DNA of 64,000 bases, from assembly GCA_017893485.1 (NCBI GenBank), contig CM030363.1, positions 114,304,004-114,368,003 of the forward strand, in the 5' to 3' direction. Both the position numbers and the translations under genes were made by a program. The notes below the pieces were generated by a model. The model was not told where the DNA came from and ran no database searches. It was given only the letters and a program-made list of their open reading frames with translations. Shown here in pieces: positions 34,336 to 43,233 of this stretch (position 1 is the first letter of the stretch; the number at the start of each line of letters is the position of its first letter). Origin of the DNA: Hemerocallis citrina. Its lineage: Eukaryota > Streptophyta > Magnoliopsida > Asparagales > Asphodelaceae.

Positions 34336-34399
34336 ATTCTAGCCCGTTTGAGGACGAGTCGGAGAGATAGAGTCGAGCCATAGGAGGGATCCAGTCGTT

Positions 34400-35046
34400 A
34401 GATTAGTTTAAGGGATGCGGGAGCAGTTCCGAATGGCGAGCTACTTCTAGTCCGCTTAGGAGCGAACTTGGGAAGTAGAATCGAGCCAAGTGTTGGACTC
34501 CGATCCATTCGACGACTGCAGGAGCAATTTCGAACGGCGATCTACTTCCGACCCGTCTGTGGGCGAGCCGAGGAAGAAGTGTCGAGCCGAGTGCTGGACT
34601 CCGAACCATCGTGTGGTTAGTTTAAGGGATGCAGGAGCAGTTCCGAATGGCGAGCTACTTCTAGTCCGCTTAGGAGCGAACTTGCGAAGTAGAATCAAGC
34701 CAAGTGTTGGACTCCGATCCATTCAACGACTGCAGGAGCAATTTCGAACGACGATCTACTTCCGGCTCGTCTGTAGACAAGCCGCGGAAGAAGAGTCGAG
34801 CCGAGTGCTGGACTCCGAACCATCGTGTGGTTAGTTTAAGGGATGCAGGAGCAGTTCCGAATGGCGAGCTACTTCTAGTCCGCTTAGGAGTGAACTTGCG
34901 AAGTAGAATCGAGCCAAGTGTTGGACCCCGATCCATTCAACGGCTGCGGGAGCAATTTCGAACGGCGATCTACTTCCGGCTCGTCTGTGGGCGAGCCGAG
35001 GAAGAAGAGTCGAGCCGAGTGCTAGACTCCGAACCATCGTGTGGTT
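34400..35046 (+). repeat. Three 214-base tandem repeats
   Basis: Units contain AGTTTAAGGGATGC, GGCGAGCTACTTCTAGTCCG and CCGAACCATCGTGTGGTTA; the period is 214 bases (for example 34,490 to 34,704). The open frames across them on both strands are by-products of the repeats. Position: between the antisense gene and the 3' end of pol. Confidence 0.85.
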
Positions 35047-35213
35047 AAAGAATTAAAGGCAGAGATGCGATAGTATCAAAAATATGAAAAACTTTATTTA
35101 TCAATATCTAATGGTCAGCTGCTTCTAAAGTTGCTAGCCGTTATTACAATGAAAAAATAAAGGAAAAATTACTACTAGTAACAGGAAGGGAGTGGTTCGA
35201 CATCTCGAGTTAC

Positions 35214-37106
35214 TTAGATAGGCGTAGCTGCCTTCTCTTGGTATTTCAAAAGATGGTCGGCATTCCAAGTCCTGGGAACTTCTCTGCCTTCAAGATCTTC
35301 TAGCTTGTACGCACCGGGGCGGATCACTTTTGAAATCTTGTATGGTCCCTCCCAATTCGGGGCCAGTTTGCTTTTCTGTCCGGGGAACGAGATGGCCAAT
35401 TTTCGGAGGACCAGATCCCCTTCTTTGAGGTCTGTTGGGCGGACCCTTTTGTTGTAGGCGAGCTCAATTCTTCTCCGGTAACTTTGTTGCCGTATAGCCG
35501 CTCTTTCTCGGATTTCGTCTATCAAGTCTAGGCTTGCTCTGAGCTCTCTGGCATTCTGCTCTTCTTCAAAAGCTATCAAACGAGGAGAGGGTATCCCAAC
35601 TTCTAGGGGGATGAGGGCCTCGGACCCATAGGTGAGATTAAACGGACTCTCGCCTGTTGGGGTCCGCTTCGTGGTGTGATGATTCCAGAGCACATTTGGT
35701 AGCTGATCGACCCACAAGCCCTTGGAGCATTTGTCTAGCCTCTTCTTGATGCCGGAGAGGATCTGTCGGTTGGCATTCTCGGCCTGGCCATTTGACTGGG
35801 GATGAGAGACGGAGGAGAAGCGGTGTTGTATGGCGAGGTCCTCACATAAGGCTCGGAAGGCAGCCCCAGCGAACTGCGTTCCGTTATCTGTAACTATGAC
35901 CCGGGGAACGCCGAATTGGCAGATTACATTTTTCCAGAAGAATTGAACAACTCTATGCTCAGTGATTGTAGCCAGGGGCTCGGCCTCTATCCATTTCGAG
36001 AAATAGTCGACTGCCACGACTGGGAACTTTAATTGTCCGAGAGCTGGCGGAAATGGCCCTAGTAAATCCATCCCCCACATTGCGAAGGGGATCGGACTTG
36101 ATAGGGAGGTAAGTGGTGCTTGCGGAAGGTGTCGGATGTCGAAATACTTCTGGCAGGAGATGCATTGCCGAACGTGTCGTTCGGCGTCCCGTAGGAGAGT
36201 GGGCCAGTAATACCCGTAGTTTAACACTTTGCGCGCTAGGGCTCTGGAGCCGGAGTGGGCTCCGCCGATGCCCTCATGAAGTTCTTGCAGGGCGTAGTCG
36301 GCTTGTCCGGGGGAGAGGCACCTTAGGTAGGGCCGACCATCCACCTGGGTGAAGGAGCGCTTATATAGAATGCCTTCGATTAATACATAACGCTCGGCTC
36401 GGGTTCTTATCCTTCGTGCCTCCTTCGGATCCTGGGGGAGGAGTCCGTCTCTTAGAAACTCGACGAGGGGCTTCATCCAATTGTCTTCGAGGAGGACTGG
36501 CAGTGTCTCAACGGAGTCGAGCGCATCATCCTCTATGCTTGGCTTCAGGAGGACTTCTATCAGAACAGTTTGTTCGAGGCCTTGAAGGGAAGAGGAGGCT
36601 AATTTGGATAGGGCGTCGGCTTGAGCATTCTCTTCTCTGGGGATTCTAAGGATGAGGGCCTCCTCGAACAGTGCCAAGAGGCTTTTCACTTTAGCCAAGT
36701 ACATAACCATCCTCTCATCACGGGCTTCGTATTCACCGAGGACCTGGTTGACGACCAACTGAGAGTCGCTGAAGATCCGCAGGCGTCGTGCCCCTGCATT
36801 TCGGGCCATTCCAAGGCCGGCTATGAGTGCCTCGTATTCGGCCTCGTTGTTCGAGGCTTTGAAGTTTATACGGAGGGAATATTGGAGGACAAAGTCATCT
36901 GGGCCCGCCAGGATGACCCCTGCCCCGCTTCCCTCGTTACAAGAGGATCCGTCGACATAGATCGACCAGACGGGTGGTCCCTTCATTGCTTGCTCGGAGT
37001 CGGGGATAGTTGTTTCAACAATGAATTCGGCCAGTGCCTGAGCCTTGATCGCGGTCCGAGGCTGATAAGTTATATCATGTTGGCTCAGCTCGATCGACCA
37101 TTTCAT
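35214..37106 (-). CDS. Tat pol: second RNase H and integrase
   Basis: A 630-residue open frame. Residues about 45-170 form the extra (archaeal-like) RNase H typical of Tat elements: IYVDGSSCNEGSGAG, SNNEAEYEALIAGL, IFSDSQLVVNQV. A linker leads to an HHCC finger (ELHEGIGGAHSGSRALARK...CISC) and the DDE integrase core: WGMDLLGPFP, VIVTDNGTQF and HPQSNGQAENANRQIL carry the three acidic residues. The C-terminus has KLAPNWEGPYKISKV and NADHLLKY. A stop just upstream of its first codons separates it from the reverse transcriptase block. This module is itself intact. Confidence 0.9.
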   Translation of the reverse strand: MKWSIELSQHDITYQPRTAIKAQALAEFIVETTIPDSEQAMKGPPVWSIYVDGSSCNEGSGAGVILAGPDDFVLQYSLRINFKASNNEAEYEALIAGLGMARNAGARRLRIFSDSQLVVNQVLGEYEARDERMVMYLAKVKSLLALFEEALILRIPREENAQADALSKLASSSLQGLEQTVLIEVLLKPSIEDDALDSVETLPVLLEDNWMKPLVEFLRDGLLPQDPKEARRIRTRAERYVLIEGILYKRSFTQVDGRPYLRCLSPGQADYALQELHEGIGGAHSGSRALARKVLNYGYYWPTLLRDAERHVRQCISCQKYFDIRHLPQAPLTSLSSPIPFAMWGMDLLGPFPPALGQLKFPVVAVDYFSKWIEAEPLATITEHRVVQFFWKNVICQFGVPRVIVTDNGTQFAGAAFRALCEDLAIQHRFSSVSHPQSNGQAENANRQILSGIKKRLDKCSKGLWVDQLPNVLWNHHTTKRTPTGESPFNLTYGSEALIPLEVGIPSPRLIAFEEEQNARELRASLDLIDEIRERAAIRQQSYRRRIELAYNKRVRPTDLKEGDLVLRKLAISFPGQKSKLAPNWEGPYKISKVIRPGAYKLEDLEGREVPRTWNADHLLKYQEKAATPI

Positions 37107-37139
37107 GAGGCGGCCGGAAGTCTCTGGCTTGTGAAGGAC

Positions 37140-37892
37140 CTATTTCAGCGGTTGGTCGGTAAGAACGACCACCGAATGGGACTGGAAGTAGGGCCGAAGC
37201 TTTCTTGCGGCCATTACCAGGGCATAGGCTATTTTCTCAACTTTCGGGTACCGGAGTTCGGCGTCCCGAAGCACTTTGCTGACGTAGTAAATGGGCTTCT
37301 GAGCCCTTTCTTCTTCTCTGACTAAGACCGCACTGAGCGTCTGTTCGGAAGCTGCAAGGTAGAGGTAGAGTGGTTCGCCAGGTATGGGTTTGCTGAGAAG
37401 AGGTGGATTGACGAGATAAGCTTTAAGCTGGTCGAAGGAGTCTTGTTGCTGCTGCCCCCACTCGAATCCTTTAGCCCCCCTGAGGGCTTTGAAGAACGGG
37501 AGGCACTTCTCCCCGGACTTCGACAGAAAGCGCTCTATGGCGGCTAGGCGACCAGTCAACCTCTGAACTTCTTTGACATTTCTGGGAGGGGCCATGTCCA
37601 GTATGGCCTTGATCTTTTCCGGATTTGCCTCTATTCCTCGTTGGCTAACCATGAAGCCGAGGAACTTCCCTGATGAGACGCCGAACGCACACTTGTTCGG
37701 GTTGAGTCTCATATTGTGCTTCCTCAAAACATCAAATGTTTCTAGGAGGTCAGCCACATGATCAACGCCTCGGATGCTTTTCACAAGCATGTCATCCACG
37801 TACACTTCCATGTTCCGGCCAATCTGGGCCTGGAATACCTTGTTGACGAGGCGTTGGTACGTTGCCCCTGCATTCTTTAGGCCGAATGGCAT
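37140..37892 (-). CDS. Tat pol: reverse transcriptase C-part and first RNase H
   Basis: Begins MPFGLKNAGATYQRLVN, with the catalytic VYVDDMLVKS about 30 residues later, then GKFLGFMVSQRGIEANPEKI (thumb) and an RNase H-like stretch. In that stretch the usual catalytic DAS is LAASEQTL, so this first RNase H looks degenerate, as is common where a second RNase H follows. It ends at TAG in the sequence LK*VLHKPETSG, an in-frame stop before the next block. A small deletion near 37,893 breaks the join to the fingers region upstream. Confidence 0.85.
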   Translation of the reverse strand: MPFGLKNAGATYQRLVNKVFQAQIGRNMEVYVDDMLVKSIRGVDHVADLLETFDVLRKHNMRLNPNKCAFGVSSGKFLGFMVSQRGIEANPEKIKAILDMAPPRNVKEVQRLTGRLAAIERFLSKSGEKCLPFFKALRGAKGFEWGQQQQDSFDQLKAYLVNPPLLSKPIPGEPLYLYLAASEQTLSAVLVREEERAQKPIYYVSKVLRDAELRYPKVEKIAYALVMAARKLRPYFQSHSVVVLTDQPLK

Positions 37893-38068
37893 GATCGGTT
37901 ACAAAAGATGTCTTGGGGATATCCGGGGGGAACATTCTTATCTGATTGTAACCCGAGAAAGCGTCCATGAAGCTTAGGAGCTCATGTCCCGAGGTTGCGT
38001 CAATCAGAGTGTCGATGCTCGGCAGAGGGAAGGGATCTTTGGGGCAGGCCTTGTTGAGGTCGGTGAAA

Positions 38069-39925
38069 TCAATACAAATTCTCCATGTCCCTGTTGGACT
38101 TCTTCACCATTACTACGTTGGACAACCATTCAGGATAATTTACTTCCTGTACGAATCGGGCCTTTAACAATTTTTCTACCTCCTCTTTGATAGCTAGCTG
38201 ACGCTCGGGGGCGAACTTGCGCCTTTTCTGCTGAACCGGTTTGGACCCCGGATCAACGCTCAGGCGGTGGACCAAGAGTTCTTCGGAGATACCGGGCATG
38301 TCTGCGGCTGACCATGCGAAGAGGTTTTGGTTGGCTCGGATGCATTTTACGATATCTGAGTATAGGGCGGACGGGAGGGTCTTGCTAACGAAGAACTTGT
38401 GGGTCGGCTCTTGCTCCGAGAAGAGCACCTCCTCCAATTCGTCCACCGGCTCGGAAGTCGGCCGAGCGGCATCTTGGGAAATTTCTAGTGTTTCTAATGA
38501 GAGGACGGGCCCGAGGGTGGAGGTCATATAACACTTACGGGCCTGCTCCTGATTGCCCCTTACTTCCCCTACTCCGGCTCGGGTGGGGAATTTCATTTTG
38601 AGATGATAGGCAGAAGGGACGGCTTCAAGGGCGGCTAAACCGGGCCGACCCAAAATGACGTTGTAGGCTGCTGGAACATCTACGACCATGAAATCCATCG
38701 ACTCCGTGCGGGTAGTAGGAGTTTTGCCGGCTGTGACATCGAGGGTAATTACCCCTTCAATAGTCACCGGCACTCCTGTGAACCCATGGAGCGTATAGCC
38801 GGCGGGCTTGAGTCTGTCTCGGGAGAGCTTCAGGCCCTTGAAAGCGTCGAGAAAGAGGATGTTGACGGAGCTACCGTTATCCACTAAGATCCTCTCGACT
38901 TTGAAATTGGCCATGTGAAGACTGATGACAAGCGCGTCACAATGAGGGGTGCGGACACCCTCGAGATCTTCGTCAGAGAAGGTGATGGGCACTCCGAGGC
39001 CTTTGGGAGGAGGGGTGGCTCGGACCGAGTTCACTTCTCTGATAAAAGCTTTCCGAGAGGAGTTCGAGGAGCCCCCCATTGGACCCCCATGGATGAGGTG
39101 GAGGACTCGCTCTTCCTCAAAATCTGGCGTCTCTTCTCGTTCCGGACGTTTGTTAGCCCCCCGAGGCTGGGGAGGAAGCTCAGCTCGGTCCTTTCTCACG
39201 AATTTCGCCAGCTGCTCCCTCTGGATAAGGGCTTCGATCTCGTTTCTTAGTGCACGGCAGTCGTTGGTGTCATGCCCATGGTCTCGGTGATAGCGGCACC
39301 ATTTCTCTTTATCTCTTCTCTTGGCGGGGGTGTTCATCTTGGGAGCTGGAGGTAAGACCCCTTCTTTTTCGACTTCCATGAAGATGGCGGAGATGTTAGT
39401 GGTGAGGGGAGTGAACTTCTCAAATCTAGGGGGAGGTCGGCGCTGTCCGGCATTATCCTTCTGGAGCTTCTTGGCTCCTTCTTCCGCTCCCTTTCTCTTA
39501 AACCCGGAGGTAGACCCCTCCCAGTTGGGTTGCTGCTCAGCCTCTTCGGCCCGGATATACTTTTCAGTGCGAAGGAGGAGGTCGGAAAAGTCATGTGGTG
39601 GCTTCTTGGCGAGGGAGGAGCGGAGGTTGGAATTGAGGACATTGGATTGAAATGCTACCGTGGCGACCGATTGGTTCAGGGATGCTATGGATCTGGCCTC
39701 AGCCGTAAACCTCTTCACGTAGTCTCTCAATTTTTTCCCCTTCTTCTGGTGGAGGTGCAATAGGGAGATGCTCGTCTTTTCGGCCCTTCGGCTGCTCACG
39801 AAATGTGTGACGAAGAGTGTTTCGAACTGCTCGAAGGAGAATATCGACGCGGGGGCGAGACGGGAATACCACTCTCGGGCCAGGTCCTTTGAGAGTTGCG
39901 GGGAAGGTTTTGCAGAGGAGGGCAT
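38069..39925 (-). CDS. Tat Gag C-part, protease and start of reverse transcriptase
   Basis: An open frame of 618 codons. The Gag part has WYSRLAPASIFSFEQFETLF and DYVKRFTAEARSIASLNQSV (retrotransposon Gag core). A knuckle variant C-x2-H-x4-H-x4-C (CRYHRDHGHDTNDC) follows. The aspartic protease site is ILVDNGSSVNILFLDAF. Then come HRLSVDPGSKPVQQKRR and YPEWLSNVVMVKKS, the start of reverse transcriptase. The frame breaks near 38,087 by a one-base change, and the fingers region continues in another frame. Confidence 0.85.
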   Translation of the reverse strand: MPSSAKPSPQLSKDLAREWYSRLAPASIFSFEQFETLFVTHFVSSRRAEKTSISLLHLHQKKGKKLRDYVKRFTAEARSIASLNQSVATVAFQSNVLNSNLRSSLAKKPPHDFSDLLLRTEKYIRAEEAEQQPNWEGSTSGFKRKGAEEGAKKLQKDNAGQRRPPPRFEKFTPLTTNISAIFMEVEKEGVLPPAPKMNTPAKRRDKEKWCRYHRDHGHDTNDCRALRNEIEALIQREQLAKFVRKDRAELPPQPRGANKRPEREETPDFEEERVLHLIHGGPMGGSSNSSRKAFIREVNSVRATPPPKGLGVPITFSDEDLEGVRTPHCDALVISLHMANFKVERILVDNGSSVNILFLDAFKGLKLSRDRLKPAGYTLHGFTGVPVTIEGVITLDVTAGKTPTTRTESMDFMVVDVPAAYNVILGRPGLAALEAVPSAYHLKMKFPTRAGVGEVRGNQEQARKCYMTSTLGPVLSLETLEISQDAARPTSEPVDELEEVLFSEQEPTHKFFVSKTLPSALYSDIVKCIRANQNLFAWSAADMPGISEELLVHRLSVDPGSKPVQQKRRKFAPERQLAIKEEVEKLLKARFVQEVNYPEWLSNVVMVKKSNRDMENLY

Positions 39926-40897
39926 CGGAGGCTTGATGTAGGAGCATCAGAGTCTTAAAGCTTTCGATGTGGTCAACTGGATCGGTCTCCCCGGTGTAAG
40001 TCTCAAATTGGGGAGGTTTGAATCCGAACGGGACAGGTGCATCCACTATGGTCCGGGAAAAAGGGGGTCGGCTGGGACGTAGAGTCCTTCCTTTAAACTC
40101 CTCTTCTCGGTTTATCTGACCCAGGAGCTTTTCTACTTCATTAAGACGGCGGTTCATGGCGTCATCTCTCCGACGGTAATCTGCCGAGCCATGGGACTCG
40201 TCTTCGTATGAGGGAGAGCGAGGGCTGCGGCGATGGTAACTTCGGGAACGACGAGGACTTGGGGTGCGCCTGGAGTTGGTAGGAGCAGGTCGAGGAGAGG
40301 GGGACAGTCGGCGAGGGCTTCGGACCGGAGGAGGGGATGGGGGCTTCGGCTCAATAGAGTTCTGACGGAGGTTGAGGGCCTGCAGGACGGTCGCTTGGAA
40401 CTGCTGGAACTCGGCACGGGTGATTGGTGCCTCATTGTTCCTGGGCTGTTGCCGACCTGTGGGAGAGTGCCTTCTTCGCTAATGATCGGGGGACTCCTTC
40501 CTCCCTCTTCGGATGGGGGACCTCCTGTACTCTCGGCGACGAGGGGATCGCTCATGCTAGCGGGAGGCTTCCTCCCGAGCCCGCTTTTCATCCAGATGAC
40601 GACGGAGGTCATCATCTTTCTGGCGTTTGGGGGTTGCATTGCGGCGACCAGAGGCTCGGGGATGATGGGAGGCCATAGAGTCAGTGGAGGCGTTGTGGAT
40701 GGAGAGGTTCTCTTGGTGAAGAGGCTATTTCTGAGGGTTAGGACCCTTTGGATCAGGAGGGGGAAGGTTTTGTTGGAGTGGCTCTTCCGTGGTAGGGGAA
40801 GTTGCCCTTGTTGCTGAGCGGGATCAGGAAGGACTTCTTGCTGGTCAGGATTGGGTACTCGGTTAGACCCCCTTGACCTAACTTTGCGAGGCGGCAT
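39699..40897 (-). CDS. Tat Gag N-terminal region
   Basis: Two overlapping minus-strand frames, 40,897-40,154 and 40,157-39,699. The first begins MPPRKVRSRGSN and is basic, Pro/Ser-rich, with no known fold. The second has NRRLNEVEKLLGQINREEEF, PPQFETYTGETDPVDHIESF and LHQASDALLCKTFPATLKG, the first part of the Gag capsid domain. The frame is lost near 39,885 where capsid continues in the frame of the next entry. A four-base ATGA-type overlap links the first and second frame. Confidence 0.7.
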
Positions 40898-40950
40898 GGC
40901 TGGAGAAAACCTGTTTTCGGGGAAGAGGAGAGGTTCCTATTCATTAGTTT

Positions 40951-40966
40951 CCCACAGACGGCGCCA
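40951..40966 (-). promoter_or_regulatory. Tat tRNA primer-binding site
   Basis: On the minus strand TGGCGCCGTCTGTGGG begins three bases after the LTR end. It starts with the TGG complementary to a tRNA CCA tail. I do not assign the tRNA. Confidence 0.75.
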
Positions 40967-40969
40967 ATC

Positions 40970-41566
40970 TGTTGCCGCTAAATTTGGTGTGGAGGCAAAC
41001 AGATGAATTTGTGGATTCTTAGGGAAACTGAATAGTAAACCTGTATACCTGTTCCGTCTGTCTTCGATCGTCGATCCCGCAGCGGACCTGCAAAATGTGC
41101 GAGACACCGGGGTTGTTCCCGGCGACGCACCCTCCGACGCTCAAGTCAGTAATCCGAAAAGACTATGAAAGAGCGCAAAAACTGGTGAAAGATTGATTAC
41201 CTCTTAATGGAGATGGGTGGGGGGTATTTATAGGCGTCTCAGGGAACAGATTAGGCATGTAATTCCTGTGTATATAGATAAGGAATGTGATCCCTAATCC
41301 CCAGTGAAAGGATAGATATGAATCAGGGCCGTTGATTAATATTAATCAGAAACCATAATTCTATCCTGCTGGACCGGGTTTGTTGCAGGTTGAAACCCGC
41401 ACCCAGTTGTGGTGGATCCGTTCGCGAGTTACTGGATCTGCGAAAAGGAGACCCAGTACCCGCTTCAGACCTGTTTTGTAGGTAAAATTACTGTTTCACC
41501 CCTAAATTTCGGGATTCGTGCCCTATTTGGACGGTGTTGATTAAACCCCTATTTTTAGCCATATCA
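40970..41566 (-). repeat. Tat 5' LTR
   Basis: Same length and ends as the copy at 27,678, about 12 substitutions apart. TATAAATA complement at 41,225-41,232; transcription of gag-pol would start just below it and run leftward. Confidence 0.93.
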
Positions 41567-41611
41567 ACAACCATGCATCCAATTCTTTTTACCAAACAAA
41601 ATACTCATTCA

Positions 41612-41618
<7 letters not shown>

Positions 41619-41686
<68 letters not shown>
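41619..41686. repeat. (AT)34 microsatellite in TRIM left LTR
   Basis: An uninterrupted AT run; the other TRIM LTR has only a short ATATAT stretch at the same place (about 42,509), so it expanded after insertion. Confidence 0.9.
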
Positions 41687-41691
<5 letters not shown>

Positions 41692-41712
41692 TTTTTAACA
41701 CGGGGTGTTACA

Positions 41713-42068
41713 AACACCCCTCTTCAGAAATCAGCATCCTCGCTGAGCATGGGCATGCACAATCTAGTGCAGGATCTCCTTTCTAGCCGTTGTGGAGCAT
41801 CTGCTCTTCTATCCGCCCGATTATTTATGATCCCGGAATCCACCGCTCGATCAATCATAATCTCAGATTTAATTGAGCCGCCCTCCTATCCGCCTGACTA
41901 TTATGATCCCGAAATTCACCACCCGATCAATAACAGTCCCGGATTTAATTGAGGGTACACCACAGTCCCGGAGTACACCGCCCGACTGGGTCTATAGTCT
42001 CGGAGTACACCGCCCGACCATATAGACATGCACCACACTCGGTGTCAAAAGTCGGCTCTGATACCATT
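41713..42068 (-). other. TRIM internal region with short repeats
   Basis: Holds repeated motifs such as GATCCCGGAATCCACC, CCCGATCAAT, TTTAATTGAG and CGGAGTACACCGCCCGAC, several times each. No protein is encoded. The primer site is at 42,051-42,066. Confidence 0.7.
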
Positions 42069-42548
42069 TGTAACGCCCCTGCCCCTAGCTCAGACGATTT
42101 ATACAATTTATCAGACAAATTAGATACTATGTAGTACAACTGCCCACCACAGGCTGCCTCTCAAAAGTTGGTTAACCGATCAGGTGACTCTTGATCATAG
42201 GCTATATTATTTATATATTATTTTAATCAAGTTTCTTACCGATGTGGTATTATTCATATTTACCTTTTTCTCGGATAAATAGTAACAACAGCATTCACAA
42301 TTGATGGTGGGTCCCAAGGCGCCACATCAACCTTGCCTTTGACCAAAGTCAAAGGCCTCAACCAAATGGTCCAAACAGCATACAATGCTATATATAACCT
42401 GTGGGCCCCCCCCACCAAACACTATTCTTTTTTTTCAACATTTTAATTCCATATAAAATCCCCCATATGAAATCATATGGGGCTAACAGCCAAATATTCC
42501 TTTATACATATATATTATATTTTTTTTAACACGGGGTGTTACAGCTGG

Positions 42549-43180
42549 CATCCTTAAAAATAGGGAATCTGACGTTGAAGGGCTCGAAATAAGTAAAGAG
42601 ATGGGTATAGGGTTGGAGGACTAGACACATTTCACAAATGCTTAAGTGAAGGAGTCTATAAGGCTAGCTATGACTTCTTTCGTCAATATGAAAGCTATTG
42701 GGCTGCATAGTTGTGGGCCTAAAAATACAACAAATGAAGGAGAAGGTGCGGCTAAAGAAACAGTTATGGGTACGGTGGATGATAGTCAAATTCAAGAGGT
42801 TGACAACTAGCAATTTTCAGATCACGTTACTCGTAGGAGAATTATAGAGGCTCTATATGGCATTCACGAGGATAATATCATTTCGGAGATCGAGACAGAG
42901 ATCCGCGACAAGGAGCCAAGAGGAAGTGTAGCCAGTAGCAACAACAAGAAACTCAATGAATACAAGAGGAAGGGATAGCAGCAGATGATCAAGGAAGTAG
43001 AAAAAGAGCCGGCTGGTGGAAGTAATCTAACTAACGACTGTTCAATTCTCAATTCTTTAAATGACGAATCGCTTATTTATTTTGCTAGTCTCTACAGTCT
43101 AGCCATGGGTTCCAACAGGGTAGAACAACTACAAAATGTAGCAATCATTAGAGGGGATTCTAGGGTGAGTCTAACTTAAG
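42549..43180 (+). pseudogene. LINE ORF1, last part
   Basis: Continues LINE sequence directly after the TRIM. Short frames with Glu/Lys-rich and Asn-rich composition (for example QQMIKEVEKEPAGGSN) fit an ORF1 tail, with stops in all frames. Assignment rests on position between the TRIM duplication and ORF2. Confidence 0.4.
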
Positions 43181-43233
43181 GTCTAGGGAGGATCGGAGGA
43201 GGTAGATTGTAGGAGATTAGAATCGTTTTTATA

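Larger units (their letters stand above)
27678..41566 (-). mobile_element. Complete Tat-type Ty3/gypsy retrotransposon
   Basis: Both LTRs are 597 bp (27,678-28,274 and 40,970-41,566), bounded by TG and CA, with ACAAC on both sides (27,673-27,677; 41,567-41,571). I count about 12 substitutions between them (2%), so it is a recent insertion. On the minus strand it has LTR, primer site (TGGCGCCGTCTGTGGG, 40,966-40,951), gag-pol, a long 3' region, a polypurine tract (GAGTGGGGGGCTCG, 28,288-28,275) and LTR. The 3' region contains an antisense spliced gene (30,608-33,607) between arrays of repeats. Gag-pol has several frameshifts and one stop between its blocks, so this copy is not autonomous. It lies in the left LTR of the TRIM. 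Confidence 0.93.
27322..42543 (-). mobile_element. TRIM (miniature LTR retrotransposon), split by Tat
   Basis: GCTGG flanks both ends (27,317-27,321; 42,544-42,548). The LTRs begin (on +) TGTAA(T/C)GCCC(C/T)TGCCCC and end CACGGGGTGTTACA. The left LTR is 27,322-27,677 plus 41,572-41,712 (497 bp without the Tat insertion); the right LTR is 42,069-42,543 (475 bp). The internal region is only about 356 bp. Next to the right LTR lies the complement of TGGTATCAGAGCCGAC (42,051-42,066), an initiator-methionine tRNA primer site, so the element runs on the minus strand. A purine tract (GAAGAGGGGTGTT) precedes the left LTR. With no coding capacity and about 1.33 kb in all it is a TRIM. Confidence 0.85.

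Noticed and set aside
34456..35048. Open frames of 88-114 codons on both strands
   Set aside because: They repeat with the 214-base tandem unit on both strands and show no protein features.
36113..40817. Plus-strand ORFs of 60-234 codons across Tat pol and gag
   Set aside because: They lie opposite well-defined gag-pol motifs and have no domain pattern; the real antisense gene of this element is at 30,608-33,607.
42051..42066. Possible tRNA gene fragment (GGCTCTGATACCA)
   Set aside because: It is only the 3' complement next to an LTR end, i.e. a primer-binding site; no cloverleaf is present.
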